Assembly: GCA_947588755.1 (NCBI GenBank)
Contig: CANPZB010000006.1
Coordinates: 1-52,256, forward strand
Source of the DNA: Candidatus Gastranaerophilales bacterium
GTDB lineage: Bacteria > Cyanobacteriota > Vampirovibrionia > Gastranaerophilales > Gastranaerophilaceae
DNA: 52,256 nt
Direction of reading: 5' to 3'
Shown: positions 33,668-41,956 of the stretch, in pieces
Position numbering within the stretch: position 1 is the stretch's first letter
Layout: the number at the start of each line of letters is the position of its first letter
Program-made: the position numbers and the translations under genes
Notes under the pieces: model-generated
Databases searched by the model: none
Told to the model about the DNA's origin: nothing
What the model saw: the letters and a program-made list of their open reading frames with translations, nothing else

Positions 33668-34780
33668 TTAAAATTTTATCGGGTAGTCATCAGGGATTTT
33701 CCAGCCATTATCTTCTATTAAAGCTGTACAAAAATTCCCTCCGTCTTTTCTGCAAAAAACACCAACATATTTATAAATGCTGTTTTCAAACAGCCCCTCT
33801 CTTGTACCGTCCCAACCTTGAGTAGTCGGGATAAAACCTTCTCTTGTTATCCCGTCGTTTGGTGGTAATTTTACCCGATCATAACCAGTTACATCAGGTA
33901 TATACATAAATGAAAATGTATTCTTCCCGTCAGCATAATAACTATACTTAGTATCAAGATATTTTCGAGCATCACCATGAACACTGTATATCCACACATA
34001 AACGCTAGTACCATTTACACAATACAACGTAGAACCATCCGGAAAATAAATTAAAGGATGTTTTCTGCCTGACGAAGTATCAATTTTAACAATTTTCATG
34101 TATGGTGCCCAATATTTTTGAATCCATTCTGTCTGATCTGAAACACCCCCGCCTTCACCACCTTCATAAGTCCAATCTTTTTTGGGACCAAAGTCTACTT
34201 CAGCTCTTTTTATAGCCTGATTCATTAAACTGAAAATTTTAACCAATTTAGTTTCAACTACACGTTTTCTGTAATTTTGAATTAACTGAGGCATTACCAA
34301 CATAGCCACAACGCCGATAATTCCGAGGGTGATTAGAACTTCCGCCAGAGTGAAACCGAATTTTCGGTAGGGTGCCGTGTGAGCGATAGCGAACCCAACC
34401 CGTGAGGTGGAGCGGGACGTTACTCCCGCGACAACCCGAATAATTCGGGAAGCGGCTCTACGTGAAAAGTGAGTTGGTGAAAGGTGAGAAGTGAACGCAC
34501 TGCGTTGTGAAAAGTGAGAAGTGAAAAGTGAAAAGACCTTATCGGGTGCTAAAGCACCAATAAGACACCTTAACCATCCCATGTCATGCTGAACTTGCGG
34601 ATTTGCGGACGGACGGAGTAATAACGAGTCCGGATAGCGAACAGATTGAGCATACTGTGGCGAAGCCACAAATGCGAAACTCTGTGAGCGTGGAGCAAAT
34701 CCAAGACGTTTCAGGATCTGAGCCTTGTCGGGTCCCACTGTCTTTTCCAAAATCTTCACGTTTTTAATTTCTTTTTTCAT
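33668..34780 (-). CDS. Type IV prepilin-like protein 2 with very long repeat-derived leader
   Basis: 370 residues. The prepilin segment FG|FTLAEVLITLGIIGVVAML is cleaved after residue 142 in the usual position, with Glu147 as +5. The C-terminal globular part ends ALIEDNGWKIPDDYPIKF. The N-terminus MKK(E)IKNVKILEKTVGP is shared with prepilin 1. The 142-residue leader contains at least four in-frame repeats: a CTGAA hairpin split by a 111-bp element, the GGTGC hairpin, GTGAGAAGTG repeats, and a CCCGAA-TTA-TTCGGG element. The mature domains of the two prepilins differ beyond the first helix. Confidence 0.85.
   Translation of the reverse strand: MKKEIKNVKILEKTVGPDKAQILKRLGFAPRSQSFAFVASPQYAQSVRYPDSLLLRPSANPQVQHDMGWLRCLIGALAPDKVFSLFTSHFSQRSAFTSHLSPTHFSRRAASRIIRVVAGVTSRSTSRVGFAIAHTAPYRKFGFTLAEVLITLGIIGVVAMLVMPQLIQNYRKRVVETKLVKIFSLMNQAIKRAEVDFGPKKDWTYEGGEGGGVSDQTEWIQKYWAPYMKIVKIDTSSGRKHPLIYFPDGSTLYCVNGTSVYVWIYSVHGDARKYLDTKYSYYADGKNTFSFMYIPDVTGYDRVKLPPNDGITREGFIPTTQGWDGTREGLFENSIYKYVGVFCRKDGGNFCTALIEDNGWKIPDDYPIKF
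34362..34462. repeat. Palindrome-rich element inside prepilin 2
   Basis: Contains GCGGGA-GTAACG-TCCCGC, CCCGAA-TTA-TTCGGG and a GGGTTGGGTTCGC segment like that in the tRNA-Leu repeat unit (GGGTTGGGCTCGA). It is absent from prepilin 1, so prepilin 2 has an extra in-frame block of about 34 residues just before the cleavage site. Confidence 0.75.
34581..34719. repeat. Nested repeat: 111-bp element inside a hairpin repeat
   Basis: The hairpin repeat ATGTCATGCTGAACTTG...TTTCAGGATCT is interrupted in its loop by 34598-34708. The insert has near-terminal inverted repeats GGATTTGC (34599-34606) and GCAAATCC (34695-34702) and an inner hairpin GTGGC-GAA-GCCAC. Partial copies of the same insert are at 27859 and 29465, the first also in a hairpin loop. 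It stays in frame in prepilin 2 (RLGFAPRSQSFAFVASPQYA and onwards). Confidence 0.85.
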
Positions 34781-34828
34781 TTTTAATTCCTTTTTTTATT
34801 TATTACTGTTTATTGAAAACTATAACTA

Positions 34829-34932
34829 TACATGTCATGTTGAATTCATTTCAGGGTCTTATATATAAGGTGCTGAACCGATGCCACGAAATAAGATGCT
34901 GAAACAAGTTCAGCATGACATGGTTTTTCAGG
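34829..34932. repeat. Dispersed hairpin repeats in the 5' region of prepilin 2
   Basis: Includes GATGCTGAAACAAGTTCAGC (about 34896-34916) and a diverged copy at about 34836-34856. The gene-free stretch 34781-35166 consists of these repeats, the attenuator-like hairpin, the leader ORF and the promoter. Confidence 0.85.
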
Positions 34933-34968
34933 ATGACAAAACGAAAACCCAAACTTTCGGGGCTTAAT

Positions 34969-34998
34969 AAAAAATCAAAAAACCGCCAAAACCTTTGG
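34969..34998 (-). terminator. Attenuator-like hairpin with T-runs, cassette copy 3
   Basis: CCAAAGGTTTTGG followed by GCGG and two T-runs on the minus strand, as in copies 1 and 2. Confidence 0.45.
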
Positions 34999-35008
34999 TA
35001 TGAGCGGT

Positions 35009-35080
35009 TTACCCCCCCCCCGATTGTGTGATATCACTCATCACATTTGCTTCTTTTATATTCATTGACTGTCTCAACAT
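35009..35080 (-). CDS. Leader ORF of prepilin cassette copy 3, interrupted at a G10 run
   Basis: 23 codons, MLRQSMNIKEANVMSD then ITQSGGG-stop. As in copy 1, ten G are followed by TAA. With nine G the frame would continue to KPLIPKVLAVF-stop at 34975. The bases before the G run (ATCACACAA) and the frame match copy 1, while the codons further upstream have diverged. AGG sits just before the ATG, and an inner ATG at 35065 is also possible. Confidence 0.35.
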   Translation of the reverse strand: MLRQSMNIKEANVMSDITQSGGG

Positions 35081-35122
35081 CCTATATTTATATATTCCCA
35101 ATTTTTGAATTTTATAAACATA

Positions 35123-35150
35123 ATTATAGGTATTTTTTAAGTTTTGTCAA
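35123..35150 (-). promoter_or_regulatory. Prepilin-cassette promoter, copy 3
   Basis: Minus strand TTGACA (35150-35145), 16 nt, TATAAT (35128-35123). It starts 17 bp after the stop of the gene at 35167. Confidence 0.75.
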
Positions 35151-35166
35151 GAAAACAGAATATTTA

Positions 35167-35481
35167 TTATCTCAATGTTTTTGCCGCATTTCTGATACTG
35201 TCGCGAACCATTTCGGCACCGTCAAAATATGCTTTTCTAACCAAACTGTCAAGTTTTATGGAATCTTGAATTTCTTTTGCGGCACCACACCAGTCAACAC
35301 AGCAGTTTTTTGAATTAGCTATCAACTGTTTATATTTATCGGGATTTTGCTGCAAGACATATTTCTTTGAATTATTGATAGCCGAAACATGTTCTCCGGC
35401 AGTTTTACTATGTGACAAGCCAAACCCCACGGCACCGCAAATTATACTGGCTGCTACAGGATAAATATAACTTTTGTTCAT
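35167..35481 (-). CDS. Small membrane-anchored protein, unknown
   Basis: 104 residues. The N-terminus (YIYPVAASIICGAVGFGLSHS) is one hydrophobic helix, possibly an uncleaved anchor. The rest is helical and carries CCVDWC near the middle. AAAGGA lies upstream of the ATG. It begins 36 bp after pth and is probably cotranscribed with it. I do not recognise a family. Confidence 0.7.
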   Translation of the reverse strand: MNKSYIYPVAASIICGAVGFGLSHSKTAGEHVSAINNSKKYVLQQNPDKYKQLIANSKNCCVDWCGAAKEIQDSIKLDSLVRKAYFDGAEMVRDSIRNAAKTLR

Positions 35482-35517
35482 AAATTTTCCTTTCGTTAAA
35501 AATATTATATTGCAAAA

Positions 35518-36075
35518 TCAATTAAATTGATTTTGGGTTTTGGAAATACCGTTTGTAAGATAATATTCAACGGCTTTCAGGGACAATTTTATTGTCTCTT
35601 TTAACTGTTCTAAATCATTTTGAGCGAAATTTTGCAGCACGAATTTTTCCGAAGGAATAGGCGGCTGCGGTCCGATACCTATTTTAAGTCTGTCGAAATT
35701 ATCCGAACCCAAATGATTAATTACGGATTTAATACCGTTATGCCCGCCGTCGGAACCGTTGGCACGAAATCTGATTTTACCCAAATCAAGTGACAAATCA
35801 TCGTATATTATAAGAATATTATTCAGGTCAACTTTGTAATAATCTTTAACCGCTCTGACGGCTTCGCCCGACAAGTTCATATAAGTAACGGGTTTAATAA
35901 CAAGAACATCTTCGTCATTATATCTGAATTTTGTCATCAAAGATTTTAGTTTATTTTCGGGTTTAAAAATAAGATTATAATCAGCTGCAAGCTTGTCAAC
36001 AACCATAAATCCCGCATTATGTCTTGTGAAAAGATAATTATCACCGATATTTCCGAGTCCTGCAATCAATTTCAT
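35518..36075 (-). CDS. pth: Peptidyl-tRNA hydrolase
   Basis: 185 residues. Releases tRNA from prematurely dropped peptidyl-tRNA. Conserved GLGNIGDNYLFTRHNAGFMVVD (catalytic His in the TRHN motif), KPVTYMNLSGEAV, IYDDLSLDLGKIR and GSDGGHNGIKSVINHLG are all present. AAGGA precedes the ATG. The usual PGxxYxxTRHN has Asn-Ile in place of Pro-Gly, a mild variant. Confidence 0.97.
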   Translation of the reverse strand: MKLIAGLGNIGDNYLFTRHNAGFMVVDKLAADYNLIFKPENKLKSLMTKFRYNDEDVLVIKPVTYMNLSGEAVRAVKDYYKVDLNNILIIYDDLSLDLGKIRFRANGSDGGHNGIKSVINHLGSDNFDRLKIGIGPQPPIPSEKFVLQNFAQNDLEQLKETIKLSLKAVEYYLTNGISKTQNQFN

Positions 36076-36205
36076 TTTTAATATCCTTTATATTTATTAT
36101 TTTAACGTAAATAAATATTACCGTAATGATTTACCATACTTTCGCTTAACAAAATGATAAAGTCGCATTATTTTGTAAATGAAAAGAACTGATGAGGATA
36201 TTATT

Positions 36206-36775
36206 ATGAATAGAGAGAATAAACAAATAATTCAGGAAAAAAGTTCTGAAAAATTAGCAAAATTTCTGGATAAAAATTCGCTTCATAAAAAGGATTTTGC
36301 TGAAATGATAGGAGTAACACTTTCTTATGTATACAACCTTATAGATAACACGATACCGTTTTCCACCCGCGGAACGACTCTCGAAAGAATTGCAACGGTA
36401 ATGGAAATTGAACCGGAAGAATTTGAAGAATATAAAATTCCGCAAGAACCCGTTCTGGTAGACGATTCAATACAAGTTTTTTATGATGCGATGAAAGAGA
36501 AGGGTTTATCCGTCGTAAATTTTTTAAAAGCATTTCCGCGAAAAAAACGTATAGACGTAGTTGATATGTTGAGAGGAAATTTACCTGTGCCGATAGATTT
36601 TAAAGAACTTACAATGATAGCTCAGGTGCTTGACTTAAGCAAGGATGAAATTTACAGTATGTGGGAAAAACGTATGAAACAGGTTTTAGAAACAAACGGC
36701 ATGAACATTTATTCAAATGCCGCATTAGTAAATTCCATGTTTGATTGTGCAAAAAAATATATAAATTTAAAATAA
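36206..36775 (+). CDS. Helix-turn-helix regulator, unknown target
   Basis: 189 residues from the ATG at 36206, which has GAGG 8 bases upstream; an ATG at 36179 would add nine residues and could be leaderless. Residues about 15-65 are an XRE-like helix-turn-helix (FLDKNSLHKKDFAEMIGVTLSYVYNLID). A second helical unit (VNFLKAFPRKKRIDVVDML...PIDFKELTMIAQVLDLSKDEI) looks like a diverged repeat of the same fold. It is divergent from pth and is followed by a terminator. Confidence 0.75.
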   Translation: MNRENKQIIQEKSSEKLAKFLDKNSLHKKDFAEMIGVTLSYVYNLIDNTIPFSTRGTTLERIATVMEIEPEEFEEYKIPQEPVLVDDSIQVFYDAMKEKGLSVVNFLKAFPRKKRIDVVDMLRGNLPVPIDFKELTMIAQVLDLSKDEIYSMWEKRMKQVLETNGMNIYSNAALVNSMFDCAKKYINLK

Positions 36776-36790
36776 CTTTTCATTAAGATA

Positions 36791-36829
36791 AAAAAATACG
36801 GCAGGAAGAAATTCTCGCTGTATTTTTTT
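36791..36829 (+). terminator. Intrinsic terminator after the 36206 regulator
   Basis: AAATACGGCAG and CTGTATTT pair with one mismatch around 13 nt, followed by a long T-run. Confidence 0.75.
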
Positions 36830-36841
36830 ATTAACAAACTG

Positions 36842-36870
36842 TTGACAATAAAAATTGTTCTTGTTAGATT
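36842..36870 (+). promoter_or_regulatory. Promoter of tRNA-Lys
   Basis: TTGACA, 17 nt, TAGATT, about 63 bp before the mature tRNA 5' end. Confidence 0.6.
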
Positions 36871-36933
36871 AAAAATACTGGCGGAACTGAATAGCCTTAG
36901 TCAATATTAAACACATCGATTATATATTGATTT

Positions 36934-37006
36934 GCGCTTGTAGCTCAGCAGGTAGAGCACTCCCCTTTTAAGGGATAGGTCGCGCGTTCGAATCGCGCCA
37001 AGCGCA
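36934..37006 (+). tRNA. tRNA-Lys (anticodon TTT)
   Basis: 73 nt. Acceptor GCGCTTG/CAAGCGC, D-arm GCTC...GAGC, anticodon stem CTCCC/GGGAT (G-T at one pair) around CTTTTAA, and T-arm GCGCG/CGCGC with TTCGAAT. Discriminator A; CCA is not encoded. Confidence 0.97.
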
Positions 37007-37042
37007 AAATAAAAAGAGGGACTTGTTCCCTCTTTTTATTTT
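37007..37042 (+). terminator. Intrinsic terminator after tRNA-Lys
   Basis: AAAATAAAAAGAGGGA and TCCCTCTTTTTATTTT form a long stem around a 5-nt loop, immediately 3' of the tRNA. Confidence 0.85.
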
Positions 37043-37125
37043 GGGTTCCGGTAAAGATGAGAACGCCGGTAATTTATTGTTTCGTTCGAGCAAATTTTCG
37101 GACGGATTACCGTTTAAAATATAAA

Positions 37126-37154
37126 TTGACAAAATACATCTAATGCATTATATT
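37126..37154 (+). promoter_or_regulatory. Promoter of the phosphatase gene (leaderless arrangement)
   Basis: Consensus TTGACA, 17 nt, TATATT, then 6 nt to the ATG at 37161. Confidence 0.7.
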
Positions 37155-37160
37155 CTGTTT

Positions 37161-37646
37161 ATGAAAGTATCTTTCAGGGGTATTCCTTTAAATTACAAAA
37201 AAATAGACAATACCGTATCACGTTCGGGACAACCTTTACGGGCAGACTTTCAATGGCTGAAAGATAACGGTGTTACCGATATAATAAATTTCAGGACAAT
37301 GTATGAACCTGACGTAGATTTTGACGAAAAAACAGTTACCGAAAATCTCGGAATGAAATATCACAATATTCCGTCCTATACAAATAATCCCGCTCCAAAC
37401 AACATAGAAAAATTTCTGGACATTGTTAACGAGGTTAAAAACAGAAACGGCAAAGTCCATATTCATTGCAAAGCGGGAGCCGACAGAACGGGAATGTATT
37501 CTTTTATATATAAAGAATTAAACAATATCGGCGATTTTACATCAAATAAAATTGAAATGCTTCAGATGGGTCACAACTTTGAACGCTATCCGTCGTTAAT
37601 ATCATGGATAAAACAATTTTTAATCAGTCGTACGATACGTAAATAA
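37161..37646 (+). CDS. CX5R tyrosine/dual-specificity phosphatase
   Basis: 161 residues from the ATG at 37161; a longer ORF start at 37143 would lie inside the promoter. The P-loop HCKAGADRTG (about 112-121) has the nucleophilic Cys and Arg, and a general-acid Asp may lie upstream in the YTNN/PEPD region. The N-terminus contains VSRSGQP, common in bacterial phosphatases of this class. It converges, 8 bp apart, with the large GT-B glycosyltransferase. Substrate unknown; protein, phosphoinositide or glucan phosphate are possible. Confidence 0.88.
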   Translation: MKVSFRGIPLNYKKIDNTVSRSGQPLRADFQWLKDNGVTDIINFRTMYEPDVDFDEKTVTENLGMKYHNIPSYTNNPAPNNIEKFLDIVNEVKNRNGKVHIHCKAGADRTGMYSFIYKELNNIGDFTSNKIEMLQMGHNFERYPSLISWIKQFLISRTIRK

Positions 37647-37654
37647 ATTCCCGA

Positions 37655-40432
37655 TTAGCCTGCTGTTTTATATTTATCTAACAAGTTTGACGAAGCATTC
37701 CCGTTTTTAATAACGCTGAACATATCTTTTGCGGGAATGTTTTTTGAATAGTCAGGCGGTACGGGTAAGGAATTTCCGAGTTTTGAGGATTTTTTCTTTC
37801 CGTACAAATAAACGACAGCACCTGCCGCTACCATGCCGGCACCCGCAAAAGCAAATGCTTTTAGCCATCTGTTCTGTGTTTTTGAAACTTTATTTCCTAA
37901 TACATTGGTCAATTCTTTTCTTACTTTTTCCTGATATGAACCGAATTTTTTAACCAAGCGATTTAAAGGTTTTTTATATCTGCCCTGCCAGCCTTTTTTA
38001 GTTTGGAAACCGTCCTCTTTATACAGTTGTAAAGTACTTCTGCCGTCGTTAATGGCATTATTATTATGCCAGTCCATTTCAGCTTTAACACCGTTATTAA
38101 TAATTGATTTGTAAAGTTCGAGGTCATCTCTGTAAACTTTATTCATATCAACAAAAATATCTTTTATTTCATCTGCCGTAAGGCTCATACGTTGTGCAGT
38201 TTTTTGTTCTTCCGTAATCTTACTGAAATCTTTGCCTTCAAATCCCAAATCAGCGACATTACGCATATAAGCATGTTTTGTTCTGAAACCGTTTGCCTTT
38301 GCACGATTTTCGGCAGCCGTAACAACAGCTTCGCCCGCTGCACCTTCGTTAGTTGAACCGGGAGGAGCACCTGCAAGCATACCTTCAAGCGGAGTTTGTC
38401 CCTGAGGTTCATAAAGCGAAGAAAATATGGTATACGTGCAAGCAGTCGTTAACCTGTTCGGAATAGGCCCGTTAACGTACATAACATTTCCTTTGTATTT
38501 TCCGCCAAATTCCGTTTCAATTTTGTACATAAAGTGTTTAAGTCTTTCAAAATGCGGTTGTCCTTCTTGCCATTGACCGGGGCCGCCGCCTGCCATAAGT
38601 TTTGTATGCAGTTTATAATCTTCGGGAACATTAGGATCTTTCAGCATATTATAATATGCTTCATACAGTATAGGATAACCTTTTTGTTCATCCGGACGTC
38701 CCCAGGACATTAAAAGAATATCTTTCTTGTCATATTTTGTAAATCCGCCTATAACATGAGAGCCCGAATCAATATCCGCTTCACTGTAGAATAATTTATT
38801 TAATTTATCTTTAAGCCCGCGGGTATTATGAGCGGTTAATCTGCTTGCTCTTTCCTCCGAGCAATCACCGACTAAATTCAAAAAGTTTTCCGTATTTTTT
38901 CTTTTATTACTAACAATTTTTTCAATATCATCGGTTTTGGGATTATAAGGGCTGTACCAGCTTAAATCACTTGAAAGACCGTTAGCTGCATTACCAAAAG
39001 GTTTTTTGGGGTCATCCAGTCCCCACCCGTCAATATTACAGCCGTTGGGTCTGCCTTTAATCTCAAGTCCTTTATCTTTTGCTTCCCTAAACTTGCCCGT
39101 TAAACCTGCTGCCAAATCATCATATTCGATAACGGCATTTGCAAACGTATGAGAAACATGATTTGCATCTATATTGAAAGGATTAAGCATTTTAGCTTTT
39201 ATAGGCGTTATTGAAAGGTTGTATCTGTGCAAATCATCTTCATAATTCCGTAAAAACGGTCTGATTATTTTATCAATAACCGCCCATTCTTCATCCGTAG
39301 GACGAGTACCGTGTCTGAATTTTGCATCAATTTCCGCCAGACGTTCAAATTGCGGCATACTTTTTAACGCATTCCAGTCTTGCGGTCTGGCTTTGTATCT
39401 TAACATATCAAACGGACTGTCAATAATTCCCTGATAATGAGGAGTCGGATTATGGTAAATATTCACGACTCTGTAGCCTTTATAAAAATTATCATCTTGA
39501 GTTCTGTCAATTACGGCTTCCGTTACGGAAAATCCCGTACGGCAGTGTGCAAGAATATTAGCGGGATTAAATTTGTCTTTACTTGCAAATTGCGGTAACG
39601 CATCGACGGACATATCACAAAAATCTCTGAAAAATAAACTTGTTAAAGGATTATCTTTCGACTGCATGTCATAAGCATAAATTCTCGGTGCTTTTGCAAG
39701 GTCGGGCGTATGTATTAAATATCTGACAACAGGGATTTCTTTTTCTTGAAGTTTTCCGTTAATATATCTTTTCAGCGTTTTAACCGATTCCCATTTAAAA
39801 AGTTCGTAAGGTATTTTTCTGAGACTTTTCAAATTATTTTCATCAATTCTTTCTATGCTGCCTTTAATACCCATTCTTTTAATAACACGGAATGCGGATT
39901 CTTTTTCGGCAGATAATTTACCGTTTATTTTAGTATAATCCGCAGGGTCATGAATTACATACAAAACTCTGTCTGCAGTTGTGTTATTTTCTTTTGCAAT
40001 AACATCCAAAGGTGTATCCAAAGGATATGCTTTAAAATATTTTTCCGGCATAGTTTTCGGAAGTTTATTCGGATCCATCTCTTTTGGGACACAAAGAACT
40101 TTTATCCCGCTTTTTTCGTTACCCGGCGAAACATAGGGTACAACACCTCTTGCATCATATCCGTCCAGCCCGAAAGCATTTGTTATTTGTTCGGCAATGG
40201 AACCCTGACCGCCCGCCTTGTAAATTCCCAGCCCGAAAATGTTATCTTCAACGGATACGGAATAAATTTGTTTCATATTTTTACCGCTTCCGCTAAAGCT
40301 TATAAGAACGGGGCTTAAATCCGCATCATAATTCCGTAAAGAAATTTTGGAAACATTAGAAGCATGTGCAGGTTTATTCAAATTATTTGCCCTGTGTACA
40401 AACTGGGCAGGATATATTTGAGATATATGCAT
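37655..40432 (-). CDS. Large GT-B glycosyltransferase, glycogen-synthase-like, C-terminal membrane anchor
   Basis: 925 residues, about twice a normal glycogen synthase. A glycogen-synthase-like first domain contains IFGLGIYKAGGQGSIAEQ and VSHTFANAVIEYDDL; the second has LLMSWGRPDEQKGYPILYEAY (about 574) and SSLYEPQGQTPLEGMLAGAPPGSTNEG (about 675-700), the donor-binding E-x7-E region. Extra segments fill the middle. A single hydrophobic helix (about 855-878, AFAGAGMVAAGAVVYLYG) near the C-terminus suggests a membrane-anchored enzyme. AGGAG lies 11 bases before the ATG. The donor is probably ADP- or UDP-glucose, by family. Confidence 0.82.
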   Translation of the reverse strand: MHISQIYPAQFVHRANNLNKPAHASNVSKISLRNYDADLSPVLISFSGSGKNMKQIYSVSVEDNIFGLGIYKAGGQGSIAEQITNAFGLDGYDARGVVPYVSPGNEKSGIKVLCVPKEMDPNKLPKTMPEKYFKAYPLDTPLDVIAKENNTTADRVLYVIHDPADYTKINGKLSAEKESAFRVIKRMGIKGSIERIDENNLKSLRKIPYELFKWESVKTLKRYINGKLQEKEIPVVRYLIHTPDLAKAPRIYAYDMQSKDNPLTSLFFRDFCDMSVDALPQFASKDKFNPANILAHCRTGFSVTEAVIDRTQDDNFYKGYRVVNIYHNPTPHYQGIIDSPFDMLRYKARPQDWNALKSMPQFERLAEIDAKFRHGTRPTDEEWAVIDKIIRPFLRNYEDDLHRYNLSITPIKAKMLNPFNIDANHVSHTFANAVIEYDDLAAGLTGKFREAKDKGLEIKGRPNGCNIDGWGLDDPKKPFGNAANGLSSDLSWYSPYNPKTDDIEKIVSNKRKNTENFLNLVGDCSEERASRLTAHNTRGLKDKLNKLFYSEADIDSGSHVIGGFTKYDKKDILLMSWGRPDEQKGYPILYEAYYNMLKDPNVPEDYKLHTKLMAGGGPGQWQEGQPHFERLKHFMYKIETEFGGKYKGNVMYVNGPIPNRLTTACTYTIFSSLYEPQGQTPLEGMLAGAPPGSTNEGAAGEAVVTAAENRAKANGFRTKHAYMRNVADLGFEGKDFSKITEEQKTAQRMSLTADEIKDIFVDMNKVYRDDLELYKSIINNGVKAEMDWHNNNAINDGRSTLQLYKEDGFQTKKGWQGRYKKPLNRLVKKFGSYQEKVRKELTNVLGNKVSKTQNRWLKAFAFAGAGMVAAGAVVYLYGKKKSSKLGNSLPVPPDYSKNIPAKDMFSVIKNGNASSNLLDKYKTAG

Positions 40433-40618
40433 ATTCTATTTGACTCCTTAGATTGCAGTCCATATTTTTCACGATTTGTTGGACACAATATACAATGGAT
40501 ATACTTTTTTTTCAAGTCTTTAATTAAGTAATATTACAAATTATTAAGTCATATTTTTATTAAAAACGGGTATTTTCCGTACTTTTTTAATAAAATAAAT
40601 TTAGTTAATGAGGGAATA

Positions 40619-41899
40619 ATGAACAGATTTTTCGGTATAATCGGCATAATAATTATTTTTGCATTGTCATATTTGATGTCTAATAACAGAAAAGCAATTA
40701 ACTATAAGACGGTTATCACCGGATTTTTGTTACAGGTATTTCTGGCAGTGTTCATTTTCCTTGTACCTTTGGGCAGAGCGATTTTCTTTAACGCCGGTCT
40801 TTTTATCCAGAAAATACTTGAATTTGCAAAAGCAGGCGGTGTGTTTGTTTTCGGGCCTCTGGCGGACGTGAATTCATTATCAAAAGTTTTCGGTGCGGGT
40901 GCACAGGTTTTTGCATTGCAGCTTGTTGCTTCGCTTATATTTATGATGATTTTGGTTAATATCCTCTATTATTACGGCATAATGCAAAGAATTGTACCGC
41001 TGTTCGGGAAAGCTATGAATAAACTTATGTCGGTAAGCGGTGCCGAAGCACTTTCCAATGTGGCAAGTGCATTTGTCGGGCAAATAGCCGCACAAATTAT
41101 GATAAGACCGTATCTTGCAAAGTTGACACGTTCGGAACTTTTGGCATCAATGGCAGGAAGCATGGCATGTATTTCGGGAGCAACAATGCCCATATATATT
41201 TCAATGGGTATCCCCGCACAATACCTTCTTGCAGCCTCGGTAATGGCAGCCCCCGGTGCTCTGGTTATTTCAAAAATAGTTTATCCCGAAACAGGAGTTC
41301 CCGAAACAAGCGAAGATATAAAAATAACCTACAGCAAACGCAGAAAACCTTATATAAACCTTTTTGACGCAATATCCGCAGGAGCATCGGAAGGAATGAA
41401 GGTCGCAATTAACGTAACTGCAATGATTTTGGCTCTTGTGGCTTTAGTGGCGTTTATAGACTGGATTTTAAGCGGAATAGGCATGTTTTTTGTACATAAC
41501 CTGCATATTAACTTTGCAAGCTTTGACTTAACACATTTGTCGTTAAAAATGATTTTAGGGAAAATATTTGCCGTATTTGCTTACTTTATGGGAGTTCCCT
41601 TGAATGAAGCCTCAACGGTAGGCAGTCTGATGGGAACAAAACTTGTACTTAACGAAATGGTCGCTTACTTTGATATGGTAAATTTACCTCAGCAGTTGTC
41701 CGAAAAAAGCTTTTTAATTGCATCTTTTGCTTTATGCAGTTTTGCCAACTTCGGTTCGGTGGCTATTCAACTCGGCGGTATAGGTGAACTTGCTCCCAAC
41801 CAGCGTAAAAATTTGGCGAGATTAGGTCTCAGAGCATTAATTTGCGGGACTTTAACCTGCTACATGTCAGCCGCAATTGCAGGGGTTCTGTTCAATTAA
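40619..41899 (+). CDS. Concentrative nucleoside transporter (NupC/CNT)
   Basis: 426 residues with about 10 membrane helices. Family features are FFNAG, the ALSNVASAFVGQIAAQIMIRPYL region, the repeat half GVPLNEASTVGSLMGTKLVLNEMVAY, and CSFANFGSVAIQLGGIGELAPNQR near the C-terminus. It imports nucleosides with Na+ or H+. GAGGG precedes the ATG. The unknown gene at 41957 follows after 57 bp. Confidence 0.95.
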   Translation: MNRFFGIIGIIIIFALSYLMSNNRKAINYKTVITGFLLQVFLAVFIFLVPLGRAIFFNAGLFIQKILEFAKAGGVFVFGPLADVNSLSKVFGAGAQVFALQLVASLIFMMILVNILYYYGIMQRIVPLFGKAMNKLMSVSGAEALSNVASAFVGQIAAQIMIRPYLAKLTRSELLASMAGSMACISGATMPIYISMGIPAQYLLAASVMAAPGALVISKIVYPETGVPETSEDIKITYSKRRKPYINLFDAISAGASEGMKVAINVTAMILALVALVAFIDWILSGIGMFFVHNLHINFASFDLTHLSLKMILGKIFAVFAYFMGVPLNEASTVGSLMGTKLVLNEMVAYFDMVNLPQQLSEKSFLIASFALCSFANFGSVAIQLGGIGELAPNQRKNLARLGLRALICGTLTCYMSAAIAGVLFN

Positions 41900-41956
41900 A
41901 ATTAATATAAATTAATATACGGGCAAAAAAATATATTCACATGCATTAACCTTTAT

